DNA from: Abiotrophia sp938010525
Lineage (GTDB): Bacteria > Bacillota > Bacilli > Lactobacillales > Aerococcaceae
Assembly: GCF_938010525.1 (NCBI RefSeq)
Contig: NZ_CALLVK010000025.1
Span: forward strand, 60,320-124,319
Direction of reading: 5' to 3'
DNA length: 64,000 nucleotides
How positions within the stretch are numbered: the stretch's first letter is position 1; every line of letters begins with the position of its first letter. This document shows, in pieces, positions 18,679 to 27,465 of the stretch. The translations under genes and the position numbers were made by a program. The notes below the pieces were generated by a model. That model worked only from the letters and a program-made list of their open reading frames with translations. It searched no databases and had not been told where the DNA came from.

Positions 18679-19318
18679 TTACTGCCCTTGGAAAATAGAG
18701 GTTCTGAAATCATTTGTTGCCAATAGATATTGACGATAAATTTCCTTCTTCACTTTGTGAACATTATTGTCCCCTCTTGTTAGGAAGTTAGCCTTAATAT
18801 CTGCTTCCATCGCTTGATGGATGAGTTGCTGGATATCAGCAAAAGTACGAACCTGAGTCCCATTAACAGTAATTGGAATCAGAGATTGATTCAACTTATC
18901 GATACGCTCTTTGAACATGGCTTGCTTAAATACCGTCATGTTTTGGAACTCTCCTCTGGAGACAGATTTAATGACATAGGTATCACTTAGTTCTGCATTC
19001 CCAGCTGCTTTTGCTTCCTTCTGAAGCTTATCAGAGGCATACGGTACAAAACCATCTTCATAACCCTTGTAGGCCATCATCTCCCAAGCCATGCGCTTAA
19101 ACATGAGGCCGCCCGGTGAGCCTGTCGTGTTTTCCCCAGTCGCATAGTTTGGTGCATACATAATTAGATTTTGGATTGTCCAGAGCTTGGGCCGAAACTG
19201 GTGCCATATGACCTATAAAAAAGCTCCCAATCACTACCGACGCAATACCAACGGAAAATTTCCGAATAGAGAAGCGTTGGATCTGGTTAGGACGCTGAAT
19301 TTTCCCTTTGTAATTCAC
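18679..19318 (-). pseudogene. internally deleted M26 protease remnant
   Basis: Two reading frames of one former gene. From a GTG at 19318 the first encodes a YSIRK signal (QRFSIRKFSVGIASVVIGSFF) and AxA-type cleavage region, then runs out of homology near 19180 and stops at 19097. The second frame (to 18679) carries about 160 residues matching the C-terminal end of the full protease at 9203-16063, including NxxGSPGG..FKRMAWE(L/M)M, YKGY(K/E)DGF(I/V)PYAS and the terminal (R)xSIF. Homology in this frame extends a few codons upstream of its ATG at 19161, so the deletion joint is near 19160-19185 and is out of frame. Roughly 2,000 codons, including HExxH, are gone. It still has a promoter-like element and its own terminator. 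Confidence 0.85.
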
Positions 19319-19523
19319 TAATGTCTTACCTTTCTATACTTAATTTGCAATTCATTCTACCACATACTAGAAAGGAAATATACGTTTTTATACCGAAAAT
19401 TCACAAATTTATTTCCATGTGTTTTCTCTACCTATAAAGGCGAACGTTAGATAATATAGCATAATATTAATCACTAATAATCACGACAGTTCCCGACAGC
19501 ATCGCTCATTAATTTTCGTGGGA

Positions 19524-19563
19524 TTACAAAAAGCCATTTTGATGAATTTATCAAAATGACTTC
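19524..19563 (-). terminator. terminator of the manA-methyltransferase operon
   Basis: Stem AGCCATTTTGAT / ATCAAAATGACT (one mismatch region) with a 6-base loop and T-rich minus-strand tail, 15 bases past the methyltransferase stop. Confidence 0.8.
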
Positions 19564-19577
19564 TGTATAATTTACTA

Positions 19578-20186
19578 CTATGCTTTTTGACTTTTCAAAA
19601 TCCAATAGCCCTTATCTCGGGTCACTAACTCAACATTCCCAAAGGCTTCTTCCATAAAAGTTTCCATAGAAGGGGCGCCTTGTTTTTTCTGGATTACGAG
19701 CCATAATTCACCGCCAGGTCTTAAACTAGCCTTGGCTGAGCGTACGAATTGTTGGATGACCTGCTTGCCAGCCCGAATAGGTGGGTTGGTCACTATATAA
19801 TCAGGTGTTTGACTAGCTTGCCATTGGCCTGCGTCAGCCAATTGATAGGCTGTATTCTCTACTCGATTAAGCTGGCTATTAGCCTGCGCCAACTGGTAGG
19901 CACGTTCATTAATCTCGACACCTGTCACTTGAGCTTGAGGGTATAATTTTGCTAAGGCAATCGTGACCGGACCGTAGCCACTCCCCAGTTCTACTATTTG
20001 ATAAGTCCCTGCAGGAACTGAATCAGCGAAAGCTTCCACTAGCACCTTGGAACCATAGTCCATGCGCTGTTTAGAAAAGACGCCATTATCGGTCTGAAAG
20101 CTCAAAGTTAGACCTGCCACACCATCTTGAATCTGGTGCAAAGAATGCTGACTGGTGGGACTGGATTTAAAGTATTGTTCGCTCAT
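19578..20186 (-). CDS. RsmC-like class I SAM-dependent methyltransferase
   Basis: Single-domain methyltransferase of 202 residues, like the YbxB/RsmC-type proteins of Firmicutes that are annotated as 16S rRNA guanine-N2 methyltransferases. Visible motifs: VELGSGYGPVTIAL (SAM-binding loop), VEINERAYQLA (acidic ribose-binding strand), and VTNPPIRAGK, whose NPP(I/F) is typical of N-methylation of RNA bases. The ATG at 20186 is chosen (MSEQYFKSSPTSQHS); a GTG at 20201 would sit right on the GAGGAG sequence. It follows manA closely on the same strand. Substrate is not proven. Confidence 0.82.
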   Translation of the reverse strand: MSEQYFKSSPTSQHSLHQIQDGVAGLTLSFQTDNGVFSKQRMDYGSKVLVEAFADSVPAGTYQIVELGSGYGPVTIALAKLYPQAQVTGVEINERAYQLAQANSQLNRVENTAYQLADAGQWQASQTPDYIVTNPPIRAGKQVIQQFVRSAKASLRPGGELWLVIQKKQGAPSMETFMEEAFGNVELVTRDKGYWILKSQKA

Positions 20187-20210
20187 TATCTGCTGACACA
20201 CTCCTCTATT

Positions 20211-21161
20211 TTAAGCTGGGTGAGAACTAATTAAGGTCAAGGTCCCTTCCAAACGAATTTCAGAAACGCCGTGCGGTAAAATAAAGGAACTTGCTAAATC
20301 TAAGTCGTAAGATATACCATCCAGCCATAGTCGGCCCTTCCCTGCAATGACGGTCGCCAAGGTATAGGCATTATCCAGACTTAAAGTCAGGCTATCCACG
20401 ACTTCCCATTTGGTCACAGTGAAGAATTCATTTTCCAGGTACTGGATAACTTGGCTATGACCAACTTGCTGGGTCTTAACCTGCAACTGACGCTCTGGAT
20501 CGGGATAGAAAGTGACATCCGCAGCCTGCTTAAGATGCAAATCACGTGGATTGCCTTGAGCATCACGACGATCATAGTCGTAGACACGATAAGTGGTATC
20601 TGAGCTCTGTTGTGTTTCCAGAATGACCACCCCCGCACCAATCGCATGGATAGTCCCCGCCGGCACATCAAAGAAGTCGCCCGCCTTAACCGGTACTTCC
20701 ACCAAGAGATCTGACCAACGACCGGCTGCCACCAATTCTTCGAATTCTTGCCGTGATTGAGCCTTATGCCCATAAACAATCTTAGCCCCTGGCTCTGCAG
20801 AAATCACATACCAACACTCAGTCTTTCCTAGTTCTCCTTCGTGTTCAAGACCATAGGCGTCGTCAGGATGGACCTGGACAGAGAGTTCGGCCGCTGCATC
20901 TAGGATTTTAATCAAGAGAGGAAAAACTTCTTGATCAGGATTGCCAAATAATTCTGGATGTTCTTGATAGAGTTGATCTAGGCCCAGGCCTACATATTGA
21001 GCAGGACTAGTGACGGTCGACACCCCATTTGGATGAGCACTAATACACCAAGCTTCCCCTACCGTGTCGCTAGGACCTTTGAGGCCAAATTCTAGTTCAA
21101 GTTTACGGCCACCCCATATCTTATCTTGTAACACAGGCTTTAAGAAAATCGGTTGTATCAT
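20211..21161 (-). CDS. manA: mannose-6-phosphate isomerase, class I
   Basis: Zinc enzyme of 316 residues interconverting mannose 6-phosphate and fructose 6-phosphate. Motifs seen: FLKPVLQDKIWGGRKL at the N-terminus, the metal-binding QVHPDDxxGLxHEGELGKTECWYV and the VPAGTIHAIGAGVVILETQQSSDTTYRVYDYDR block, all in the order found in Firmicutes type I isomerases. ATG 21161 is favoured by AAAGGATG 8 bases upstream; an in-frame codon at 21203 extends into the divergent promoter region. Upstream the HAD phosphatase gene is divergent. Confidence 0.95.
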   Translation of the reverse strand: MIQPIFLKPVLQDKIWGGRKLELEFGLKGPSDTVGEAWCISAHPNGVSTVTSPAQYVGLGLDQLYQEHPELFGNPDQEVFPLLIKILDAAAELSVQVHPDDAYGLEHEGELGKTECWYVISAEPGAKIVYGHKAQSRQEFEELVAAGRWSDLLVEVPVKAGDFFDVPAGTIHAIGAGVVILETQQSSDTTYRVYDYDRRDAQGNPRDLHLKQAADVTFYPDPERQLQVKTQQVGHSQVIQYLENEFFTVTKWEVVDSLTLSLDNAYTLATVIAGKGRLWLDGISYDLDLASSFILPHGVSEIRLEGTLTLISSHPA

Positions 21162-21270
21162 CTCTATCATCCTTTCTAAGCTAAATTTTCTCACTTCTAT
21201 CATACCATTTTTTGACGATTTCGTGGTACACTATTTATACGAGAATTATAACGAATTATGGAGGTTGCCG

Positions 21271-22122
21271 ATGATTAAACTTTTTGCATCCGATATGGAT
21301 GGGACTCTATTAAACCCAAACCATGTCATTAGCGACACTACCGCCCAAGCCATTCGAGACCTTCAAGCTCAATCGGATATTGAGTTTCTGATTGCTACTG
21401 GACGAGATTATCGATCTGCTAAGTGGCTTTTGGATCAACACCAACTGACCGCTCGCATCATTGCCGTCAATGGTGCTGCAACTTATGATGTCAAAGGAAA
21501 TTTGGAGGATGTCTTTGCCCTGGATTTAGCTGATACCCAGACCCTTATCCAACGATTTGCTGTGCCTGAAACTCAGACTTTGGTGTCGCTCAAGTCTCTG
21601 AACGGCTATTATGTCAATGACCTATCCCTCTATCGGCGCCGCATGGAAGATTTCCTAAATCACGCTAAGGAAGCGGCCAGCGATGATAGTCTGGCCCAGA
21701 TTGAACTCCACTTCAAGGAGCTTCAACCCCTTGAGGATTATCGCCCTGACTTGGATCCACCACTTAAGCTTATGCTGATTGACCGGCGCCCTGAAGTCTT
21801 AGAGTCTGCCCGCCATTTCCTCAAGGACTTTGCCATTGATCTGACTTCTTCTGGCCCAGATAATTTAGAAATTACCAGTCTCAAGGCCCAAAAAGGCTTA
21901 GCGATTAAAACCTACTGCCAGCACCATGGATTCACTAAGCATCAAGTCCTAACCATCGGAGACTCGGCCAACGACCGCTCTATGCTAGCCATGTTCCCTA
22001 ATAGTTATGCCATGGCTAATGCCAGTCAAGCCATTAAAGACTTAGCAAGCTATGAGGCTCCTAGCAATGCAGAAGACGGGGTAGCCCATACTATTTATCA
22101 ACTTTTATCTAAGTTAGGATAA
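21271..22122 (+). CDS. Cof-type HAD-superfamily phosphatase
   Basis: A 283-residue HAD subfamily IIB hydrolase that removes phosphate from sugar phosphates or related small molecules. DMDGTLLN (residues 8-15) is the nucleophile motif, ATGRDY the second motif and GDSANDRSML the Mg2+-binding motif near the C-terminus; the cap domain lies between. GGAGGT is 6 bases before the ATG at 21271, which fixes the start. Substrate cannot be predicted. A possible promoter TTGACG (21212-21217) lies between it and manA. Confidence 0.9.
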   Translation: MIKLFASDMDGTLLNPNHVISDTTAQAIRDLQAQSDIEFLIATGRDYRSAKWLLDQHQLTARIIAVNGAATYDVKGNLEDVFALDLADTQTLIQRFAVPETQTLVSLKSLNGYYVNDLSLYRRRMEDFLNHAKEAASDDSLAQIELHFKELQPLEDYRPDLDPPLKLMLIDRRPEVLESARHFLKDFAIDLTSSGPDNLEITSLKAQKGLAIKTYCQHHGFTKHQVLTIGDSANDRSMLAMFPNSYAMANASQAIKDLASYEAPSNAEDGVAHTIYQLLSKLG

Positions 22123-22209
22123 CTTATGACTAAGCGTCCTAAAAGTTTAGCTAGCTAAGATGAACTAGCAAGTGAAGCCTATATTTTCATATTTTCCTAC
22201 TATATAAGT

Positions 22210-22263
22210 AAAGCGAAAGGACTAAAGCGCTGCTTATTCAGCACTCAGTTCTTTCGCTTTTGT
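22210..22263. terminator. bidirectional terminator between HAD phosphatase and 2-hydroxyacid dehydrogenase
   Basis: Outer stem AAAGCGAAAG / CTTTCGCTTT with an inner imperfect GCTG/CAGC extension, flanked by A and T runs; the two genes converge here. Confidence 0.85.
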
Positions 22264-22291
22264 CTATTTTTGAGGCAAATTCTTTATTTAC

Positions 22292-23287
22292 CTAGAAATC
22301 ATTGCTACATTCTCCTGTTTCCAGATAGTCCTTGAGGTTATTAAAGCTAGTTTCCACCATGTTCTCTACTGCCTCATCGGTGTAGCTACCCATGTGAGGC
22401 GTTAATAAGACCTTAGGATAGAGGTCAACCAACTTCTTAACCGCAGGATCGCTAATCTCTTGACCGCGCAAGTCTTTGAAGAAGACTTGGCTCTCATTCT
22501 CTAAGACATCTAAGCCCGCCCCAGCCAAATGACCAGATTCGATAGCTTCAATGATGGCATCCACATCCTGAAGCTCACCGCGCGCGGTGTTAATTAGAAT
22601 GGCCCCTGGTTTCATCTTGCTGATGAATTCCTTGGTGATGACCTTACCATTAGCTGGAATGTAAGGCGCGTGAATGGAAATCACGTCTGACTTAGCTAAG
22701 AGCTCATCCAGCTCTACTTGGGTGCAGATATGGTCGACTCCTTCTTTTGGAAAGGCGTCGTAAGCTAAGACATTCGCGCCCAAGCCCTTGAAGAGCATTG
22801 CGGTCGTCAACCCAATCCGGCCAATCCCAACCACACCAACGGTACAGTTACGGATTTCCTTAGAAAACATTTGCTCGTGGATACGAAAATCATGCTGGCT
22901 AGTTAAGTGCGTTGTATAGGCGACATTCCGCAAGAGGGTCATGGCCAAGGTCAAAGCTAATTCAGCAATCGCATTAGGTGAGTAAAAAGGGACGTGTGCT
23001 AACTTGAAGCCTAATTGCCTAGCATAGGTAAGATCGATATGGTCGACACCTACTGTCCGCGTCAGAACATATTCTACCCCTAATTTTTTGTAGATGTCTA
23101 AGACCTCCTTTGTAGCCCAGCAGTTACCACGTAAAATAACGGCCTGACAACCTTGAGCTAACCAAGCCTCTTCCGGACCTGTTAGGTAATTGGGCACACA
23201 AACTAATTCGTAACCAAACTTTTGATTGGCTATATCAAAAACGGGTCTTTCGATGTCGCGAACACCATATGCTAGTACTTTCATCAT
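22292..23287 (-). CDS. D-2-hydroxyacid dehydrogenase (D-lactate dehydrogenase type)
   Basis: NAD-dependent dehydrogenase of 331 residues reducing pyruvate or a related 2-oxoacid. It contains the Rossmann motif VGVVGIGRIG, and the catalytic triad residues in NTARGELQD (Arg), LDVLENE (Glu) and TPHMGSYTDEA (His). The TVGVDHIDL and YSPNAIAELALTLAM stretches place it with lactic-acid-bacterial D-LDH/VanH-like enzymes. ATG 23287 has AGGAG 8 bases upstream. Most likely a fermentative D-lactate dehydrogenase, but D-hydroxyisocaproate dehydrogenase cannot be excluded. Confidence 0.87.
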   Translation of the reverse strand: MMKVLAYGVRDIERPVFDIANQKFGYELVCVPNYLTGPEEAWLAQGCQAVILRGNCWATKEVLDIYKKLGVEYVLTRTVGVDHIDLTYARQLGFKLAHVPFYSPNAIAELALTLAMTLLRNVAYTTHLTSQHDFRIHEQMFSKEIRNCTVGVVGIGRIGLTTAMLFKGLGANVLAYDAFPKEGVDHICTQVELDELLAKSDVISIHAPYIPANGKVITKEFISKMKPGAILINTARGELQDVDAIIEAIESGHLAGAGLDVLENESQVFFKDLRGQEISDPAVKKLVDLYPKVLLTPHMGSYTDEAVENMVETSFNNLKDYLETGECSNDF

Positions 23288-23435
23288 TGCTTTTGCTCCT
23301 TGCACTTACTTCTTGAACGAAGTGGGGGATTTAATGTTCCTATTTTAGCACAATAGAAAGCCGATGTTGATTAATTTTCATGAAAATGGATAATTTTGTA
23401 TCTCAAATGTTCGTAATACTCCCAACCAAGCAAAA

Positions 23436-23480
23436 AACGATCAAGACCTGCCCTTTAAAAGGCTGGATTGATCGTTCATT
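23436..23480 (-). terminator. terminator of the ctsR-clpC-tadA cluster
   Basis: AACGATCAA / TTGATCGTT outer stem with inner partial GCC/GGC pairing, followed on the minus strand by six T residues, just beyond tadA. Confidence 0.8.
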
Positions 23481-23491
23481 TTTTATATTAA

Positions 23492-24028
23492 TTAGTCATC
23501 TTGTCCATCCGCTTGCTTGGCTTGCGCTTTACGCAACTTATTCCGCTTGCGAAGGCCTCGGAAGAAGATCTTGAGCTTGTCGCTACACTGGGCTTCCAAA
23601 ACTCCCCTAATCACTTGCGGTTGATGGTTGAAGCGGCTGTCTTCCAAGAGATTCATGAGACTGCCGGCGCAGCCACCCTTGGGGTCACTCGCCCCGTAGA
23701 CCACCTGATCCACTCGCGATAAGACCAGGGCGCCCGCACACATAGGGCAGGGTTCCAAGGTCACATAGAGGGTACAGCCCTCTAATCGCCAAGCACCCAG
23801 GGCTTGGTTGGCCGCTTCAATGGCTAAGAGTTCGGCGTGGGCCGTGGCCTGGTGGTTGACCTCCCGCAGATTGTAGGCTGAAGCTAGGAGGACGCCATCC
23901 TTAACTAAAAGGGCGCCAATGGGCACTTCGCCTAGGGCTTGGGCCTGGTCGGCCAGTTCTAGGGCCTGCTGCATCCAATATTCGTGCTGGGCCAAGTCGG
24001 TTGGCGCCAGTTGGCTTGCATCCATCAT
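23492..24028 (-). CDS. tadA: tRNA-specific adenosine deaminase
   Basis: Deaminates A34 to inosine in tRNA-Arg(ACG). The 178-residue protein has the zinc/catalytic motif HAELLAI and PCPMCAGAL (HAE-x-PCxxC), with VPIGALLVKDG at the N-terminal side and VVYGASDPKGGCAGSL following, as in TadA/YfhC proteins. ATG 24028 (MMDASQL) is preferred, with AAGGGG 7 bases upstream inside the end of the previous gene; the gap to that gene is 4 bases, so they are one transcription unit. Confidence 0.94.
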   Translation of the reverse strand: MMDASQLAPTDLAQHEYWMQQALELADQAQALGEVPIGALLVKDGVLLASAYNLREVNHQATAHAELLAIEAANQALGAWRLEGCTLYVTLEPCPMCAGALVLSRVDQVVYGASDPKGGCAGSLMNLLEDSRFNHQPQVIRGVLEAQCSDKLKIFFRGLRKRNKLRKAQAKQADGQDD

Positions 24029-24032
24029 GGCC

Positions 24033-24911
24033 TCACCCCTTATGTTCCAGGGCCAGGTAGCTGACAATCAGATCCGTCAGGTGTTGCAGGTTGAGCCCCG
24101 TCTCCTTGGTGTACTTGCTCAGTCGATAGGTCAAGGTGTTGCGATGAATATAGAGTTCATCGGCTGCCTGACTCAGGTTGCCCTGGTGTTCAAAGAGGGC
24201 CCGCACCGTCGCCGCATAGTCAGGATTGTGCTTGAGGACATCGTGCAGTCGATCCATAAAGGCATACTGCTTGGTCACCTCGCGCCCTACCAGGCGCAAG
24301 AGGACTGAGGTCAAGGGCACAATTTCAGGCTCCATAATCTGAGACAGAATACTGTGCACCAGCCGTCGCTCATCTTGGAAATGGGCCACATAATCCTGGT
24401 CCAACTTGGCTACTAGGCCGACACAACCTCGGGTCACCGTCTCAAAGTCAATGTCCAAGGTCTTAATAATGTCCACCAAGGCGCCAACGTGTTCCATGCC
24501 TCGAAGGCAGACTAGCCAGCGATTGGCTTCATCCGGAATGACCACTTCAATGGCTTCCAGAGAATCTTCCAGGGTCTGCTGCCACAAGACAGGGTCGAAG
24601 GTCTCTGACTTGGCCTGCATAATCAAATAGATACAGACCAGACTGCCCCGCATTTGGCCTTCCAGTGGCTGACCCTCTAGGAGAAAGGCCCGCCAGGCCT
24701 GTTGATGTGGCGCTAAATCCACGACCGGCACCTGGGGGGTAGCCTTGGCCAAGCTCATCATAAGCAAGAGTTCTTCTTCCTTGCTAGTCAGGTCAGCCTG
24801 AGGAATGGCTAGGCCTTGATCCCCCAATTGGACAATCAGATAGCCGGGCAGCACCGCATCCGGTGCGACTGCTTGGGCCTGGGGATAGAGTCTTTGCAGT
24901 TGTTCAAACAT
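24033..24911 (-). CDS. PucR/CdaR-type helix-turn-helix regulator
   Basis: A 292-residue protein ending in the PucR C-terminal HTH (LFEHQGNLSQAADELYIHRNTLTYRLSKYTKETGLNLQHLTDLIVSYLAL); the central part could be the ligand-sensing or GGDEF-like region seen in CdaR-like regulators, though I do not see a clear family signature there. It lies between clpC and tadA with gaps of only 24 and 4 bases, so it is transcribed with the class III heat-shock genes. Its targets are unknown; no divergent partner gene or metabolite gene points to an inducer. Confidence 0.75.
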   Translation of the reverse strand: MFEQLQRLYPQAQAVAPDAVLPGYLIVQLGDQGLAIPQADLTSKEEELLLMMSLAKATPQVPVVDLAPHQQAWRAFLLEGQPLEGQMRGSLVCIYLIMQAKSETFDPVLWQQTLEDSLEAIEVVIPDEANRWLVCLRGMEHVGALVDIIKTLDIDFETVTRGCVGLVAKLDQDYVAHFQDERRLVHSILSQIMEPEIVPLTSVLLRLVGREVTKQYAFMDRLHDVLKHNPDYAATVRALFEHQGNLSQAADELYIHRNTLTYRLSKYTKETGLNLQHLTDLIVSYLALEHKG

Positions 24912-24935
24912 GGGCTAGCTCCTGTCTTAGATTAT

Positions 24936-27446
24936 TTAGGCTTTGGCTTTGGGCTTAGCTTTGGCCTTGCTTGAGCCAGCCTCATGGTCCTTAGCGGCAA
25001 TGTTGATCTTACCGGACCGGCCGCCAATGGTCACTGAGTCACCGGTGACAATGTTGCCGCTGAGCAGCAACTCACTGAGTTGGTCCTCAATTTGTTTTTG
25101 AATAGCACGGCGAATTGGACGCGCCCCGTATTCTGGGTCGAATCCGGCTTCGGCGATAATATCCACCGCCGTATCGGTCACCCGAGCCTTGATGGCCAGT
25201 TCGCCTAGGCGCTTGATAATATCCTTGGTATGGAGCTTCACGATTTGGCGAATTTCTTCCTTAGTTAAGGAGTGGAAGACCACCGTTTCGTCAATCCGGT
25301 TGAGTAATTCTGGACGGAAAGAACGCTTGAGCTCTTCGCGAATACGTTTTTCCATGGCCAAGTGGTCAGCGGTAAACTGCTTAGCCCCAAAACCGACGGA
25401 TTTCTCATCCCGTAGGGCGGTTGCCCCTAGGTTAGAAGTCATGATAATGATGGTGTTACGGAAATCGACTTGGCGGCCCTTGGAGTCAGTCAAATGCCCG
25501 TCGTCAAAGACTTGGAGCAGGATGTTGAAGACATCTGGGTGGGCCTTCTCGATTTCGTCCAGGAGAATGACAGAGTAAGGTTTTTGGCGAACCTTCTCAG
25601 TCAACTGGCCGCTTTCTTCATGGCCGACATAGCCTGGAGGCGAACCAATCAGACGTGACACGGTGTGTTTCTCCATGTACTCGGACATGTCGACCCGAAT
25701 CATATTGTCTTGGGAACCAAACATGGCTTGGGCCAAGGCCTTGGCCAATTCGGTCTTACCAACCCCGGTTGGTCCCAAGAAGAGGAAGGAACCGATTGGA
25801 CGGCCTGGCGCCTTGAGACCAGAACGAGCCCGGCGAATAGCGCGTGACACAGCGGACACGGCTTCTTCTTGGCCAATAACTCGTTGGTGAAGCTCCCGCT
25901 CTAAGTTAACCAGGCGTTGGCTTTCCTTCATGGCCATTTGAGTCACTGGGATACCGGTTGACAGAGCCACGACTTGAGCCACTTGTTCTTCATCTACGAC
26001 TAAATGTGCTGGCTGGCCAGCCTGTGCTTGGGCTTTCTTGCGGGCCCGGGCCAGGCGTTTTTCCAGTTTTTGTTCAGCTTCACGAAGGCTAGCTGCCTCT
26101 GGGAAGTTGCGGGCCAGCACGGCTTCTTCCTTATCTGCCTGCAACTTGGCCATTTCCTTCTCTAGGGCGAAAAGGGGATCGTGAGAGACAGCTTCTTCAA
26201 TCCGCACCTTAGCGGCTGCTTCATCGATTAAGTCGATGGCCTTATCAGGCAAGGAGCGTGACGTAATGTAGCGGACACTGAGTTTGACCGCCGCTTCAAT
26301 GGCTTGGTCGGTAATGGTCACGGCGTGGTGAACTTCATACTGGGTCTTGAGCCCTTGCAGAATCTGGATGGTTTCTTCAGGCGTTGGCTCGTCCACTTGT
26401 ACCTTAGAGAAACGACGTTCCAAGGCCGCGTCTTTTTCAATGTATTTCTGGTATTCACTCAGGGTCGTCGCCCCAATGACTTGGATCTCACCCCGCGCCA
26501 GAGCTGGCTTGAGGATATTGGCTGCATCAATTGCCCCCTCGGATCCACCAGCCCCAATCAGAGTATGGAGCTCATCAATGAAGAGAATAACTTGGCCGTC
26601 GGCCATGACTTCTTCCACAATGCGCTTCATGCGCTCTTCGAACTCACCCCGGTACTTGGTCCCAGCCACCAGGCTCCCCATATCCAGCATCATAAGGCGC
26701 TTCTTAGCAATATCGGCCGGCACGTCACCTGACACGATATGTTGGGCTAGGCCTTCTGCCAAGGCAGTCTTACCTACCCCTGGGTCCCCGACTAGGACTG
26801 GGTTATTCTTCTTACGACGGCTGATGATTTGCAGCATGCGTTGGACTTCCTTCTCGCGGCCCACCACTGGGTCCATCTGGCCTTGCTTAGCCATTTGGGT
26901 CAGGTTGCGGGCAAAGGAATCCAAGGTCGGTGTCTTACTTGGCGCAGTCTCGCTGGCTTTCTGGGTCCGCGCTTGAGGCTTGCTTTGGCCCATTGGCATC
27001 TTATCAATGCCAATGGCTTGGTAGACGGCTTTTTTAAGGGCGTCTAAATCAACATCGAGGTTGCGTAAGATCAAGGTGGCCAAAATTTCTTGTGGCAGCA
27101 TAGCTAATAAGAGGTGCTCGGTCCCAATTTGGCGAGCGCCCAAGCGCTTAGCTGTATTGGAGGCATCCATGATATTCTTCTTGGCGCGTGGCGAATAAGG
27201 TAGGGTTACTTCCCCCCGAGGCATAGGCGCCTCTACATCGCCATGGATGGCCCGCAACTCGTTCAGAATGAGTTCCGGGGTCACGCCAAATTCACGGAGA
27301 ATGACGCCGGCAATGCCACGTTCTTCGCGGGCTAGACCAATCAAGATATGCTCGGTACCAATGGCTGAATGGCGCAATTGGTAGGTGGCCTCAGCCGCCA
27401 TGATCATGACTTGATGGGCACTTTCGGTAAATAGTTCTTCAAACAT
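24936..27446 (-). CDS. clpC: ATP-dependent Clp protease ATP-binding subunit ClpC
   Basis: HSP100 unfoldase of 836 residues that feeds substrates to ClpP. Order: two Clp N-repeats (1-140), AAA+ domain 1 with GDPGVGKTALAEG and LFIDELHTL, a UVR-like middle segment (LFALEKEMAKLQADKEEAVLARNFPEAASLR), AAA+ domain 2 with GPTGVGKTELAKA and ILLDEIEKAHPDVF, then the D2-small domain. The ATG at 27446 (MFEELFTESAHQV) is clearly the family start; a longer frame to 27563 overlaps ctsR and is not credible. The C-terminus ends in a Lys/Ala-rich tail. Co-transcribed with ctsR and under its control. Confidence 0.96.
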   Translation of the reverse strand: MFEELFTESAHQVMIMAAEATYQLRHSAIGTEHILIGLAREERGIAGVILREFGVTPELILNELRAIHGDVEAPMPRGEVTLPYSPRAKKNIMDASNTAKRLGARQIGTEHLLLAMLPQEILATLILRNLDVDLDALKKAVYQAIGIDKMPMGQSKPQARTQKASETAPSKTPTLDSFARNLTQMAKQGQMDPVVGREKEVQRMLQIISRRKKNNPVLVGDPGVGKTALAEGLAQHIVSGDVPADIAKKRLMMLDMGSLVAGTKYRGEFEERMKRIVEEVMADGQVILFIDELHTLIGAGGSEGAIDAANILKPALARGEIQVIGATTLSEYQKYIEKDAALERRFSKVQVDEPTPEETIQILQGLKTQYEVHHAVTITDQAIEAAVKLSVRYITSRSLPDKAIDLIDEAAAKVRIEEAVSHDPLFALEKEMAKLQADKEEAVLARNFPEAASLREAEQKLEKRLARARKKAQAQAGQPAHLVVDEEQVAQVVALSTGIPVTQMAMKESQRLVNLERELHQRVIGQEEAVSAVSRAIRRARSGLKAPGRPIGSFLFLGPTGVGKTELAKALAQAMFGSQDNMIRVDMSEYMEKHTVSRLIGSPPGYVGHEESGQLTEKVRQKPYSVILLDEIEKAHPDVFNILLQVFDDGHLTDSKGRQVDFRNTIIIMTSNLGATALRDEKSVGFGAKQFTADHLAMEKRIREELKRSFRPELLNRIDETVVFHSLTKEEIRQIVKLHTKDIIKRLGELAIKARVTDTAVDIIAEAGFDPEYGARPIRRAIQKQIEDQLSELLLSGNIVTGDSVTIGGRSGKINIAAKDHEAGSSKAKAKPKAKA

Positions 27447-27465
27447 CGCGTCTTCACTCCTTTTC

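Noticed and set aside
18679..19161. Stand-alone 160-residue gene
   Set aside because: It has no ribosome binding site, begins inside an alignment with the M26 C-terminus, and the matching signal peptide lies upstream in another frame; a deletion remnant explains it better.
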